From Geminicoccus roseus DSM 18922 (GTDB lineage Bacteria; Pseudomonadota; Alphaproteobacteria; Geminicoccales; Geminicoccaceae): a DNA stretch of 64,000 bases. This document shows positions 26,156 to 34,451 of the stretch, piece after piece (position 1 is the first letter of the stretch; every line of letters begins with the position of its first letter). The stretch spans positions 3,470,372 through 3,534,371 of the forward strand of contig NZ_KE386572.1 of the NCBI RefSeq assembly GCF_000427665.1, written 5' to 3'. The notes under the pieces are model-generated. The model made no database searches. It was given only the letters and a program-made list of their open reading frames with translations, and was not told where the DNA came from. The position numbers and the translations under genes were made by a program.

Positions 26156-26356
26156 ATGACGCATCGTCAAGCAGCACGGCCGTGCGTGGAAGCCGAAGCC
26201 CCGCGCATGGCCTACGGCACTATCTACACCCCCTGGGATGCCCGGGCGGAAAGGGTCGAGCGGCGCGCCGCCTTCTGGACTGATGGCCCGAGCCAGCGCC
26301 GTCGACCAGGGCTGCTGGGACGGCTGGAATACATGACCGTCTTCGGCAGCGCTTGA
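26156..26356 (+). CDS. Small hypothetical protein
   Basis: 66 residues behind a good GAGGGGAAG ribosome site. The C-terminal half is arginine-rich and ends LLGRLEYMTVFGSA; no domain is recognised. Codon usage is ordinary for the region. It could be a real short gene or a chance frame. Confidence 0.35.
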   Translation: MTHRQAARPCVEAEAPRMAYGTIYTPWDARAERVERRAAFWTDGPSQRRRPGLLGRLEYMTVFGSA

Positions 26357-26413
26357 ACCATCTTTTCCGGTGGCCATTTCCTGTCGGCATCGCGCTGCCT
26401 GGAAGGAAACCGG

Positions 26414-27073
26414 ATGTTCCGCCTCTCCTCGCTCTGGAAGAAGTCCGCGAGCAGGGCAGACTGGGTGCCGGGTCGCCCGCATCCGATCACCGAACCCGGC
26501 CGGCACGCGGTATCGGATCGGCCGCTGGCGGTGCCCTGGCCCGACGGGTTCCGGAGCTTGCTGGTGGGGATGGGCTGCTTCTGGGGTGCCGAGCGCCTGT
26601 TCTGGCAGATCCCGGGCGTCTGGGTCACCGCGGCCGGCTTTGCCGGGGGCTCCACGCCGAACCCGACCTATTACGAGGTCTGCAGCGAGGGCACCGGCCA
26701 TGCCGAGGTCGTGCTGGTGGTCTACGATCCGTCGGTCGTGACGCTGCGGCGCCTCCTGAAGACCTTCTTCGAGGAGCACGACCCGACCCAGGGCATGCGC
26801 CAGGGCAACGACGTTGGGACCCAGTACCGCTCCTGCCTCTTCCTGGCCGAGCAAGAGGACCGAAGGATCGCCGAGGAGGTGCGCGCCGCCTACCAGGCCA
26901 GGCTCGCCGGGCGCGGCCTTGGCCCGGTCACCACGACCATCGGCGGCGAAGTGCCGTTCTTCCATGCCGAGGACGAGCACCAGCAATACCTGGCCAAGAA
27001 GCCCTGGGGCTATTGCGGCCTGGCAGGCACCGGCGTCGCCTGCCCGGTGGGCACCGGCGAAGCCTCCGCCTGA
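26414..27073 (+). CDS. msrA: Peptide methionine sulfoxide reductase MsrA
   Basis: 219 residues. The catalytic GCFWGAE motif has its Cys at residue 55, followed by FAGGSTPNPTYYEVCSEGTG and the C-terminal YCGLAGTGVACPVG with resolving cysteines. The enzyme reduces the S-form of methionine sulfoxide in proteins. Length and the N-terminal extension before GCFWG match the E. coli-type long form. Confidence 0.95.
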   Translation: MFRLSSLWKKSASRADWVPGRPHPITEPGRHAVSDRPLAVPWPDGFRSLLVGMGCFWGAERLFWQIPGVWVTAAGFAGGSTPNPTYYEVCSEGTGHAEVVLVVYDPSVVTLRRLLKTFFEEHDPTQGMRQGNDVGTQYRSCLFLAEQEDRRIAEEVRAAYQARLAGRGLGPVTTTIGGEVPFFHAEDEHQQYLAKKPWGYCGLAGTGVACPVGTGEASA

Positions 27074-27088
27074 GGCGTCCGGGGCCGC

Positions 27089-27517
27089 TCAGACCAGGGG
27101 GTTCGGCCCGGTGAACAGGTCGCCCAGGGCCAGCCGGGCGCGATGGCGCTGCCGACGGCGCAGGATGTTGGCCGGCCGGTCGTGGCGCAGGTGGCAGCGC
27201 TGGCACAAGGCCTTGAGGTTGGCGCCCACCGAGTTGCCGGGGTCCTGGTCCAGATGGGCGGTGCCCAGCCAGATCCGCCGCTGCCGCTGGCTGGACCAGG
27301 CGACGATGTCCGGCCAGTCCACCGGCTCGCCCCGGTCGTCCCGCCACTGTCCGGACAACTCGTCGAACCAGCGGCCGTCCGCCAGCTGGCAGATCAGCCG
27401 GCCGTGCGGGCGGCCGCAGGTCTCGCAGCGGCCCTTGGCCCGGCCGAAGCGGATCTGCCGGCTGATGATCGGCCAGTCGATCGGGTAGAAATAGCGGCGC
27501 TCGGGGCGGATCGGCAC
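27089..27517 (-). CDS. HNH endonuclease-like protein
   Basis: 142 residues. A first zinc knuckle is CETCGRPHG, and a second element reads TAHLDQDPGNSVGANLKALC followed by QRCHLRHD, the His-Asn-His arrangement with CxxC zinc support of HNH nucleases. The family includes restriction, repair and anti-phage enzymes; stand-alone small ones like this are common and mostly uncharacterised. The start is GTG 27517 with GGAG nine bases upstream. Confidence 0.75.
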   Translation of the reverse strand: MPIRPERRYFYPIDWPIISRQIRFGRAKGRCETCGRPHGRLICQLADGRWFDELSGQWRDDRGEPVDWPDIVAWSSQRQRRIWLGTAHLDQDPGNSVGANLKALCQRCHLRHDRPANILRRRQRHRARLALGDLFTGPNPLV

Positions 27518-27839
27518 GGGCGGTGTCTCCAGGTCGGATCCGGCCTAGACGATTTTCCAGGCGGCCGGAACGGGTTCCCTTGCCGGGACAGGCGGCGGCC
27601 GTGCCGGCCCTGCTGCCCGCCCCACCGGCGCAAGAGCGTGTCCGTGCGCCAGGATCCTCAAGAGGAAGTTGCTGCTGCGGCCGTGGCAGCGAGAGCAACA
27701 AGATCCACGCCCCCATAAATCAACTGTTTCTGAAGCTGTATAATATCTGTTATCTAATACATGCGAATATTCGTCGAAATATTTTTCCTTCTCGCTTCAA
27801 TGTGATGGAACGAGCGGCATCCGATGAAGTTGATGCTGC
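27518..27839. promoter_or_regulatory. AT-rich promoter region of the DUF2382 genes
   Basis: No gene is seen. From 27715 to 27800 composition is strongly AT-rich. A perfect TATAAT lies at 27739-27744 (no matching -35 at 16-18 bases), and a 10-base palindrome CGAATATTCG at 27764-27773 could be an operator. GGAAC at 27807 with AGTT 16 bases later resembles the EcfG stress promoter only loosely. Confidence 0.35.
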
Positions 27840-28262
27840 ATGTCCAAGACGACGACCACTCCCCAAGAGCTCAAAGTCGAGCTGTTCGAAGAACATGCCC
27901 AGGTCACCAAGCGCATGGTGGAACTTGGGCGTGTTCTTGTCGAAACGACCGTCGAGACGCGGCAGCAGGTCGTCGAGGCCCTGCTGCGACACGATGAAGT
28001 CGGCGTGCAGCGCGTGCTGATCGATCAGCCTGTCGAGACCATGCCCCAGATCCGCGAAGAGGACGGGGTGCTGATCGTCCCGGTCGTGGAAGAGCGGCTC
28101 GTCGTCCACACCCAGCTCGTTCTCAAAGAAGAGCTTCGGATCACCAAGACAACAGGCGAGCAGCTCGTTCGCCAGACGGTACCGCTCCGTTCCGAGCACG
28201 CGACCGTCACCCGGCTGGAGGCATCCTCTCCGGCCGATCCCTCTGAAAGCGAAGCATCATGA
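27840..28262 (+). CDS. DUF2382 (YsnF/AvaK) domain protein
   Basis: 140 residues, almost entirely the DUF2382 fold: paired beta segments with repeated EEHAQVTKRMVELGRVLV and EERLVVHTQLVLKEELRITK sequences, rich in Glu, Val and Lys. Homologues (YsnF, AvaK) are linked to general stress responses in soil bacteria. Its stop overlaps the next start as ATGA, so both genes are translated together. Confidence 0.85.
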   Translation: MSKTTTTPQELKVELFEEHAQVTKRMVELGRVLVETTVETRQQVVEALLRHDEVGVQRVLIDQPVETMPQIREEDGVLIVPVVEERLVVHTQLVLKEELRITKTTGEQLVRQTVPLRSEHATVTRLEASSPADPSESEAS

Positions 28263-29080
28263 ACACGATCACTGCTCTCTATGACACACGCGGAGCGGCC
28301 GAGGCCGCGCAGGACGGGCTGATCAGCATCGGGGTGCAGGCCCGCGACATCTCGGTTCGCGGCGCGGACTCCACGGCTGCCGGTGCCGGTCCGGAGGTCG
28401 AGGACAAGGGCTTCTGGGCCAGCCTGGGCGACCTCTTCATGCCCGACGAGGACCGCTCCACCTATTCCGAGGGCCTACGGCGTGGCGGCTATCTTCTGAC
28501 CGCCACTGTCCAGGAGGATCTGGGGGCGGAAGTCGAGGAGGTCCTCGAGAGGTCGGATCCCGTCGACCTGGACGAGCGCAGCGAGAGCTGGCGCCAGGAA
28601 GGCTGGACCGGCAGCACCGGCCCAGCCTCTGCCGCTCCTGTTGGCAGCGCCGCCGCCGGCTTCGGCACCGGCGCCAGCACCTCCGGCGACCATCATGACG
28701 ACCAGACCATCCAGGTGGTCGACGAGGAGGTCCGGGTCGGCAAGCGCCAGGTCGGCGGCGGCAATGTCCGGGTCCGCACCTATGTCACCGAGCGTCCGGT
28801 CGAGGCGCAGGTCGACCTTCATTCCGAGCGCGTGACCATCGAGCGCCGGCCGGTCGACCGGGAGGTGGCGCCGGGCGTGGCGGCCTTCCAGGAACGCACG
28901 ATCGAGGCGGTCGAGCGGGGCGAGGAAGCGGTGGTCGAGAAGGTCGCCCGGGTGAAGGAGGAAATCGGCCTGCACAAGCAGACCGATACCCGCACCGAAA
29001 CCGTGCGCGATACCGTCCGGGAAACCGAGATCGAGATCGAGGACGACCGGGCACCCTCCGGCGCCCGTCCTGGCCACTGA
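28259..29080 (+). CDS. YsnF-like protein with N-terminal stress domain and DUF2382
   Basis: 273 residues. The first 90 residues (TALYDTRGAAEAAQDGLISI, VEDKGFWASLGDLFMPDEDR) are the YsnF N-terminal alpha/beta domain; a Gly/Ser/Ala linker follows; residues about 155-265 are DUF2382 (VVDEEVRVGKRQV, ERVTIERRPVDREV). The two-gene set, one with and one without the N-terminal domain, is typical of Alphaproteobacteria and associated with desiccation and general stress. Function is not known in molecular terms. Confidence 0.85.
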   Translation: MNTITALYDTRGAAEAAQDGLISIGVQARDISVRGADSTAAGAGPEVEDKGFWASLGDLFMPDEDRSTYSEGLRRGGYLLTATVQEDLGAEVEEVLERSDPVDLDERSESWRQEGWTGSTGPASAAPVGSAAAGFGTGASTSGDHHDDQTIQVVDEEVRVGKRQVGGGNVRVRTYVTERPVEAQVDLHSERVTIERRPVDREVAPGVAAFQERTIEAVERGEEAVVEKVARVKEEIGLHKQTDTRTETVRDTVRETEIEIEDDRAPSGARPGH

Positions 29081-29182
29081 GGGTTGAGGGGAGGCCGCGT
29101 CTGCGCGGCCGACCTCCTTCCGGATGCTCGTCTTCGCCCATAGGGTGGCGTCTCCTGGCTACCCCGATGGACGGAGACCGAC

Positions 29183-29893
29183 ATGCAGGCGACATGGGCA
29201 AGGGCGGCGATGCTGGCCGGCACGATCGGCGCCGGCATCCTGTCGGCGCCCCTGGCGCTGGCCGAAGGCCGGATGAGGGAGATCGGCAACCTTCGCGACC
29301 GGAGGTTCTGCGAGATCCGGGTGGCGATCGCGGTGCCAGCCGCGGAGCGCCTGTACAGCACGGTCGGGCTGGGCGACTGTTCCCCGGCGGCGGCCGAAGC
29401 GATCAGGCCCGAGCAGGCGGCGTCCCGCTTAGGCGGCGAAGCCGCCACGGTCGACGGACCTCGCCACTACCTGATTGACTGGCTGCAGTCGCGGGGGCTG
29501 GACCAGCCTGCGGTTGACGTGCAGGGTGTCCCGATGCGGCCGGTGGCGGAGCGTGCGGGCGCCGGACCGGCCGAGGCGGCCGCCTATGTCCCGCACCGGA
29601 TTCCGGTTCCCGGCACCTACATCTATGCCGCCGGCGAGACCGTCTACGAGCTGATGGGCGATTCCCGCGTCTACGTGATGGCGAGCTACAGCCAGGCGGT
29701 CGATCCCGACCTGTCGGCCGAGGACCTGGCCGGGCTCGGGGAGCGGCTGAAGCTGCCGGAGGGGTGGAGGTTCCGGGTCCGCACGCTCGACCAGGACCTG
29801 AGCCTGGTCAGCGGCGACAAGGGGGCCAGCGTCGTGGTCGACGAACTGGGCAACCGGTATCGCCGCTTCGAGCTCAGCTTCCAGCCGACCTGA
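29183..29893 (+). CDS. Exported hypothetical protein
   Basis: 236 residues with a signal peptide (MLAGTIGAGILSAPLALA) and no recognised domain. The mature part has an internal hydrophobic beta-like stretch HRIPVPGTYIYAAGETVYEL and an C-terminal segment (VVVDELGNRYRRFELSF) typical of small periplasmic beta proteins. GGAG precedes ATG 29183. It lies between the DUF2382 pair and convergent frnE, so context gives no clue. Confidence 0.7.
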   Translation: MQATWARAAMLAGTIGAGILSAPLALAEGRMREIGNLRDRRFCEIRVAIAVPAAERLYSTVGLGDCSPAAAEAIRPEQAASRLGGEAATVDGPRHYLIDWLQSRGLDQPAVDVQGVPMRPVAERAGAGPAEAAAYVPHRIPVPGTYIYAAGETVYELMGDSRVYVMASYSQAVDPDLSAEDLAGLGERLKLPEGWRFRVRTLDQDLSLVSGDKGASVVVDELGNRYRRFELSFQPT

Positions 29894-29900
29894 GCGGCGG

Positions 29901-30569
29901 TCAGGCCGCGGCCGCGACCTGACGCAGGGCCCGCTCGAACAGTTCCGGCGGCTGGCCGCCCTGGATCAGGTGGCGGTCGTTCAGGATCACCGAGGGGACC
30001 CCGCTGATGCCGAGCCCGGTGTAGAACTGCTCCTGGGCGCGCACGTCCTGGGCATAGGCGTCGCTGTCCAGGATCTCGCGCGCGCGCTCAACGGATAGGC
30101 CGGCCGCTCCGGCGATCTCGACCAGGGTCGCCTTGTCGCTGACGTTGCGGCCCTCGGTGAAATAGGCGCGCAGCAAAGCGTGCTTGAGGGTCAGGTCCTT
30201 GCCCTCGATTTCCGCCCAGTGCAGCAGGCGATGGGCGTCGAAGCTGTTGTAGGTGCGCTCGCGGCCTTCCAGGCGGAACTCGAAGCCGACCGCGGCTCCC
30301 CGCTCGCGCAGCACCTCGCTGTTGGCGGCGACCTGTTCCGGGGTGATCCCGTATTTCTGGGTCAGGTGCTCGACGATCTCCTGGCCCTCGGGCGGCATGG
30401 CCGGGTTCAGCTCGAACGGCTGGAAATGCAGGTCGACGCGGACCGTCCCGTCCAGCCGGGCGATCGCCTCCTCCAGGGAGCGCAGCCCGACGGCGCACCA
30501 CGGGCACACGATGTCGGACACGAAATCGATCTTCACGACAGGCGTCTCGGCGGGCGTTTCGGCGGACAT
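29901..30569 (-). CDS. DsbA-family oxidoreductase, FrnE type
   Basis: 222 residues. The thioredoxin-fold active site is FVSDIVCPWCAVG (CPWC), the second Cys motif of FrnE-type proteins sits in the helical insert, and GVPSVILNDRHLIQGGQPPE is the cis-Pro loop. No signal peptide, so it acts in the cytoplasm, as FrnE does. Family members isomerise polyketides or serve as stress-related disulfide reductases. ATG 30569 is clear. It is followed by mobA in the same direction. Confidence 0.85.
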   Translation of the reverse strand: MSAETPAETPVVKIDFVSDIVCPWCAVGLRSLEEAIARLDGTVRVDLHFQPFELNPAMPPEGQEIVEHLTQKYGITPEQVAANSEVLRERGAAVGFEFRLEGRERTYNSFDAHRLLHWAEIEGKDLTLKHALLRAYFTEGRNVSDKATLVEIAGAAGLSVERAREILDSDAYAQDVRAQEQFYTGLGISGVPSVILNDRHLIQGGQPPELFERALRQVAAAA

Positions 30570-30593
30570 GGCGCTGCTCCAGGGTTGCAGGTG

Positions 30594-31184
30594 TCAGGTG
30601 GGGTCGAGGCGGCCGACGGCAAGCGCGAGGTCGTCCGGCGTGTTCACGTTGAAGAACGGATCCAGCGGCGCTGCCGGCCAGACGACAAGGCGCCGCCCGG
30701 CAAGCCGGGCGAACGCGCCCACCCGCCGCTTGCCGGCCAGCAGCTGCTCCTCAAGCATCGGCGCCAGCGCCACCGACCAGACCGCGATCACCGGATGCTC
30801 CCGGTCGCCCGAGGCGGCACAGGCGACCGGATGGTCGGGGGAGATGGCGGCGGCGAGCTGGCCGGCGAGGTCTGGCGGGAAGAACGGGGTGTCGGCCGGC
30901 AGGCTCAGCACGTGGCCGGCGCCCCGTTCCGCTGCCCAGCGCATCCCGGCCAGCACGCCCGCCAGCGGGCCCGGAAAGCCCGGCAGCGGATCGGCGCGCA
31001 CCGGCAGGCCGAAGGCCGCGAAGCGGGCCGGATCACCGTTCGCGTTCAGGAGCAGGTCGTCCACCTGCGGCCGGATCGCCTGGATCACGTGCGCCAGCAG
31101 CGGCCGGCCGGCCAGGGGCACCAGGCACTTGTCGCCGCCGCCCATCCGGCGGGCCAGGCCGCCGGCCAGGAGGACGGCGGGCAG
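30594..31184 (-). CDS. mobA: Molybdenum cofactor guanylyltransferase MobA
   Basis: The nucleotidyltransferase motif LLAGGLARRMGGGDK, obligatory for MobA, lies across the usual ATG candidate; the chain must begin upstream of that Met. In frame upstream there is no ATG, GTG or TTG; a CTG at 31184 (L-P-A-V-L-L-A-G-G) is the most sensible start, just inside the stop of the VOC gene. From there 196 residues fit MobA (GFPGPLAGVLAGMRWA, LPADTPFFPPDL, NVNTPDDL). MobA adds GMP to molybdopterin, giving the bis-MGD cofactor. The unusual start and overlap imply translational coupling to the VOC gene upstream. Confidence 0.85.
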   Translation of the reverse strand: MPAVLLAGGLARRMGGGDKCLVPLAGRPLLAHVIQAIRPQVDDLLLNANGDPARFAAFGLPVRADPLPGFPGPLAGVLAGMRWAAERGAGHVLSLPADTPFFPPDLAGQLAAAISPDHPVACAASGDREHPVIAVWSVALAPMLEEQLLAGKRRVGAFARLAGRRLVVWPAAPLDPFFNVNTPDDLALAVGRLDPT

Positions 31185-31191
31185 GCGGGGC

Positions 31192-31596
31192 TCAGGGGGC
31201 GAGATGGCAGACCGCTTCCAGATGGTAGCCGTCCGGGTCGATCACGTAGGCGGCGTAATAGTTGGGATGATACTGGTGGCGGATCCCGGGCGGGCCGTTG
31301 TCCTTGCCGCCATGGGCCAGGGCCGCCCGGTACCAGGCGTCGACCGAAGGGCGGTTCTGGGCGGCGAACGCCACGTGCATCCCGTCGATCGGGACGGGAG
31401 CCGGATCGTCCGGATTGGTGGAGGCGCCGATCCAGAAGGCCGGCTCGTGGCTGTTGCCGCCATAGCCCAGCCCCTTGAAGTCGGGCGCGTCGTCGATGGT
31501 CATCACGAGGCGATAGCCCAGCTCCGGCAGGCTGGCATCATACATCGCGCGGGAGCGGGCCAGGTCCGCCACGCGGATGGAGAGGTGGTCGATCAT
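31192..31596 (-). CDS. VOC family (glyoxalase-like) protein
   Basis: 134 residues with the VOC beta-alpha-beta-beta-beta modules: MIDHLSIRVADLARSRAMYD at the N-terminus, HVAFAAQNRPSVDAWYRAAL and YYAAYVIDPDGYHLEAVCH at the end. The metal ligands H4, E-type residues and the last Glu (LEAV) are present as in metal-dependent members. Many such proteins are lactoylglutathione lyase-like or act in antibiotic or xenobiotic metabolism. Its stop lies just upstream of the mobA frame, which it overlaps or abuts. Divergent from hpt. Confidence 0.85.
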   Translation of the reverse strand: MIDHLSIRVADLARSRAMYDASLPELGYRLVMTIDDAPDFKGLGYGGNSHEPAFWIGASTNPDDPAPVPIDGMHVAFAAQNRPSVDAWYRAALAHGGKDNGPPGIRHQYHPNYYAAYVIDPDGYHLEAVCHLAP

Positions 31597-31677
31597 CGTC
31601 TGCCCCAGGCTGTTCGGCGACTGACGTCCCTTTCGCAATCGGGTACCACGTCGGGGCCCGGCCTGTGGAGAGCAAGC

Positions 31678-32226
31678 TTGTCCGAGATCCCCGCCCACCG
31701 AGTCCTGCCCCTGTTCCAGGCCGACGCCATCGCCGCGCGGGTCGACGAGATGGCGGCGGACCTCGCCCGCGCGGTGCCCAAGGACGTGACCGTGGTGGCG
31801 CTGCTGAAAGGCGCGTTCGTGTTCACCGCCGACCTGGTCCGGGCGCTCGACCGGCACGGGCTGACCCCGGAGGTGGAGTTCCTCCAGGTCAGCTCCTATG
31901 GCCTGGGCACCGCCAGCTCCGGCAAGGTCAAGGTGATCGGGGCGATGCCGGACAGCGTCGGCGGCCGCGACGTGCTGCTGGTCGACGACATCCAGGACAC
32001 CGCCCGCACCCTGGCCTGGACCCGCGACCTGCTGGTGTCGCACGGGGCCAACTCGGTGCGCACCTGCGCGCTGCTGGACAAGCCGTCGCGCCGCCAGGTG
32101 CCGTTCGAGGCCGACCATATCGGCTTCACCATCGAGGACTGGTTCGTGGTCGGCTACGGGATCGACTGGGCCGAGCGCTACCGGCACCTGTCCTGGATCG
32201 GCCGGGTCGAGTTCGACCAGGCCTAG
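31678..32226 (+). CDS. hpt: Hypoxanthine/guanine phosphoribosyltransferase
   Basis: 182 residues from TTG 31678, five bases after GGAGAG. The PRPP-binding loop is VLLVDDIQDTARTLAW, ALLKGAFVFTADLVRAL is the early PPi/flexible-loop region, and DWFVVGYGIDWAERYRHL matches the Hpt C-terminal active-site lid. The enzyme salvages hypoxanthine and guanine to IMP and GMP. Full-length for the family; the non-ATG start is supported by N-terminal similarity. Confidence 0.9.
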   Translation: MSEIPAHRVLPLFQADAIAARVDEMAADLARAVPKDVTVVALLKGAFVFTADLVRALDRHGLTPEVEFLQVSSYGLGTASSGKVKVIGAMPDSVGGRDVLLVDDIQDTARTLAWTRDLLVSHGANSVRTCALLDKPSRRQVPFEADHIGFTIEDWFVVGYGIDWAERYRHLSWIGRVEFDQA

Positions 32227-32235
32227 CCCGGCCGG

Positions 32236-33405
32236 TTACTTCAGGAAGATCTCGAAGTCGCGCACGGCGATGGCGAAGTCGCGGTCGGCGAGCACCGGGC
32301 TGGTCTGCTGCATCGACACGAACATGCCCTCGATCCGGCCGCTGGGATCGTTGCGCGGCATCAGGGGGTAGTTGACGCCCTCGAAGGTGAACGTGTTCGC
32401 CATGCCGAAATTGGTGACGCGCTCGCCGGTGCGCTCGTCGAAGACCCAGATCCGCATCAAGGCGCCGGAGCGCTGGCCAGGGCTGGGGTCGAAGCGGTCG
32501 TTCAGCACCAGCTCGTGCTCGATCCGGTACCAGACCCCGCGGCGCAGGCCGTTGGTCACCGGGTCCTGGGCATGCATCTCGGTCATGATCCGCGAGCGGG
32601 TGCAGGTGACGTCCAGCATGTCGTCCTTGAAATGGCCGAGCAGCTTGGCCGAGGCGCTGGCGATCGAGCCGTTGCGCCCGCCAACCACCACCCGGGTGGA
32701 GAAGGCGTTGCCCTTGTTGACGGTCCGGCGGTTGCCCTCGCACAGATGGTCGTTGGGCGGGTAGGCGCCGTCGGGCGCGCTGGCCAGGCCCGGGATCTTG
32801 GTCTCGAATCCCAGGTCGAAGTCGAAATTGCTGGAGTACATCGCCCGGTAGCTCAGGCAGGCGCGCTCGCCCACGCCCAGGCTCGCCAGCGAGTTGGGGT
32901 CCTGCGAATCCTTGTCGAAGATCATCCAGCCGGTGTGGTGGCCCAGGCTCATGGGCGGGGTGGGGCCGCCCGGGATGCCCAGGCAGATCGCGCTGACCGA
33001 GCCGTCCACGACGCATTCAGACAGGTTCTTCTTGTTGATGACCGTGCTGTTGCCCCAGCTGGATTCCGCGCCCGGGTTCCAGTTGCCGCGGATCCTGCGG
33101 CCATAGCCGCTGGTGGTGCCGGTCCCGAAGATGTGGCGCCACTGCTTCCTGAACTCGTCCTTCAGGCGGGGCTGGCCGTCCGGCCCGACGTCATAGTTCA
33201 GGGAGACCATGTTGCCGGAGGTGTGGCGCTTGCCGGGCGGCAGGCGCGCCAGGACCTGGGCCACCGAGGGATGGCGGGTGCGCCAGAACAGGTCGTTGAT
33301 GTCGTACAGCCCGCCACAGCGCCGCAACGGCGCCGCCTCGGCGAACTCGGCCAGCAGGAGCAGGGGAAGGGCGATCAGGGGAAACAGCCAGCGGCGAATC
33401 TTCAT
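32236..33405 (-). CDS. Exported polysaccharide lyase-like protein (PL14 type)
   Basis: 389 residues with a signal peptide (MKIRRWLFPLIALPLLLLAE, cleaved near AEA). The mature part is beta-rich; SYRAMYSSNFDFDLGFETKI then PGL resembles the jelly-roll core of family PL14 alginate/glucuronan lyases (FDFxxGGKLPGL), and a RRGVWYRIEHELVLND strand is similar in kind. If so it cleaves a uronic acid polysaccharide outside the cytoplasm. Catalytic residues cannot be assigned by eye, so PL14 is an analogy at the fold level. A promoter candidate lies about 140 bases upstream. Confidence 0.6.
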   Translation of the reverse strand: MKIRRWLFPLIALPLLLLAEFAEAAPLRRCGGLYDINDLFWRTRHPSVAQVLARLPPGKRHTSGNMVSLNYDVGPDGQPRLKDEFRKQWRHIFGTGTTSGYGRRIRGNWNPGAESSWGNSTVINKKNLSECVVDGSVSAICLGIPGGPTPPMSLGHHTGWMIFDKDSQDPNSLASLGVGERACLSYRAMYSSNFDFDLGFETKIPGLASAPDGAYPPNDHLCEGNRRTVNKGNAFSTRVVVGGRNGSIASASAKLLGHFKDDMLDVTCTRSRIMTEMHAQDPVTNGLRRGVWYRIEHELVLNDRFDPSPGQRSGALMRIWVFDERTGERVTNFGMANTFTFEGVNYPLMPRNDPSGRIEGMFVSMQQTSPVLADRDFAIAVRDFEIFLK

Positions 33406-33547
33406 CTTCCAGCATCGGTCCAGGCTACGGGCAAGGGCCGTCCGTAGTCGGGAAGGAAAAGCAGAAGATCAAGGCTGAATATTGTCTCAGTGGATTGCCT
33501 GGATATTTCCGGACGCTATCGATTCAAATCTGCATTACACCAGAAAA

Positions 33548-33575
33548 TTTGTAGAAAATCCCAAGGCATTCTCAA
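33548..33575 (-). promoter_or_regulatory. Candidate promoter of the PL14-like gene
   Basis: On the minus strand TTGAGA (33575-33570) and TACAAA (33553-33548) are spaced 16 bases, in an AT-rich island between the 3' end of the SpoU gene and the PL14-like start at 33405. The distance leaves a 5' leader of about 140 bases. Confidence 0.4.
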
Positions 33576-33603
33576 GATCATCTGGAAGTTTGACCGGAAA
33601 CAA

Positions 33604-34314
33604 TCAGTCGCGATCGATCCGCCAGCGATAGAGGACTGCGGCGACCGAGGTCGCCAGGTTGAGGCTGGAGACGCCCGGGCGCATCGGCAGGCAGAAGGTC
33701 CGCTCGGCGCGGCGGCGCCAGCGCTCGTCCAGCCCGCGCCGCTCCGAGCCGAACAGGAGGATGGCGTCGCCGGGCACCGAGCCCGGCTTCAAGGGCGCCC
33801 CGTCCGGGTCCAGCGCCACCAGCGGCCGGTCGGTCATGTGCGGCAGGTCGTCGATCCGCATCACCGGCAGGGCATAGTGCAGGCCGGCCGAGCCGCGCAG
33901 GCTGGAGCGGTGCCAGGGATTGTGCGGCCCGGTGGTCAGCACCGCCGCAGCGTCCGCGGCGGCGGCGGCGCGCACCACCGCCCCGACATTGCCGTGATGG
34001 GTCGGCCGGTCGAGCAGCACGATCGGGCTCCTGGATGGCGCCAGCACGTCGGCCAGCGCATGGGTGCGCGGCTCCGCCAGCGAGATCACCCCGGTCGGCA
34101 CCGCCCCGCCGGCCAGGGCGGCGAAGCGCGCGGTCGGCACCTCGACCAGCAGCCGCGCCAGGTCCGGCAGCAGGTCCGGGCAGAGTTGCTCCGCCAGCGC
34201 CAGGACCCGCTTGGCATCGGGCGCCAGGACCTCGTGGACCCGCCCGCCAAAGCGCAGGGCATGCTTGAGGGCGTGCAGCCCCTCCAGGATGATGTCGTCG
34301 GATCGCTCGCTCAG
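33604..34314 (-). CDS. SpoU/TrmH family RNA 2'-O-ribose methyltransferase
   Basis: 236 residues counted from a CTG at 34314 that follows GGGGAGGG; a GTG at 34140 would drop the first 58 residues, which read as a normal N-terminal substrate-binding part. SPOUT motifs 1-3 are present: HHGNVGAVVRAAAAADAAAV, ILLFGSERRGL and LPMRPGVSSLNLATSVAAVL. SpoU enzymes methylate 2'-OH of tRNA or rRNA using SAM bound in the knot. Which RNA site is modified is unknown. Transcribed towards the PL14-like gene. Confidence 0.85.
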   Translation of the reverse strand: MSERSDDIILEGLHALKHALRFGGRVHEVLAPDAKRVLALAEQLCPDLLPDLARLLVEVPTARFAALAGGAVPTGVISLAEPRTHALADVLAPSRSPIVLLDRPTHHGNVGAVVRAAAAADAAAVLTTGPHNPWHRSSLRGSAGLHYALPVMRIDDLPHMTDRPLVALDPDGAPLKPGSVPGDAILLFGSERRGLDERWRRRAERTFCLPMRPGVSSLNLATSVAAVLYRWRIDRD

Positions 34315-34451
34315 CGTGTTGCCCTCCCCGGCCGCTGGTGCGGGCTATAGCGTGCCGCCGGCGCACCGGTCGACGCTTCAACCGATAATGTCATGGTGAG
34401 AGATTGTCGATAAACTTAAGGTTGAAATAACGCTGGTCTGCGCCAGGAGGC

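Noticed and set aside
27807..27831. EcfG-type promoter GGAAC-16-AGTT before the DUF2382 genes
   Set aside because: -10 differs from CGTT and would start transcription at the start codon; too weak to call.
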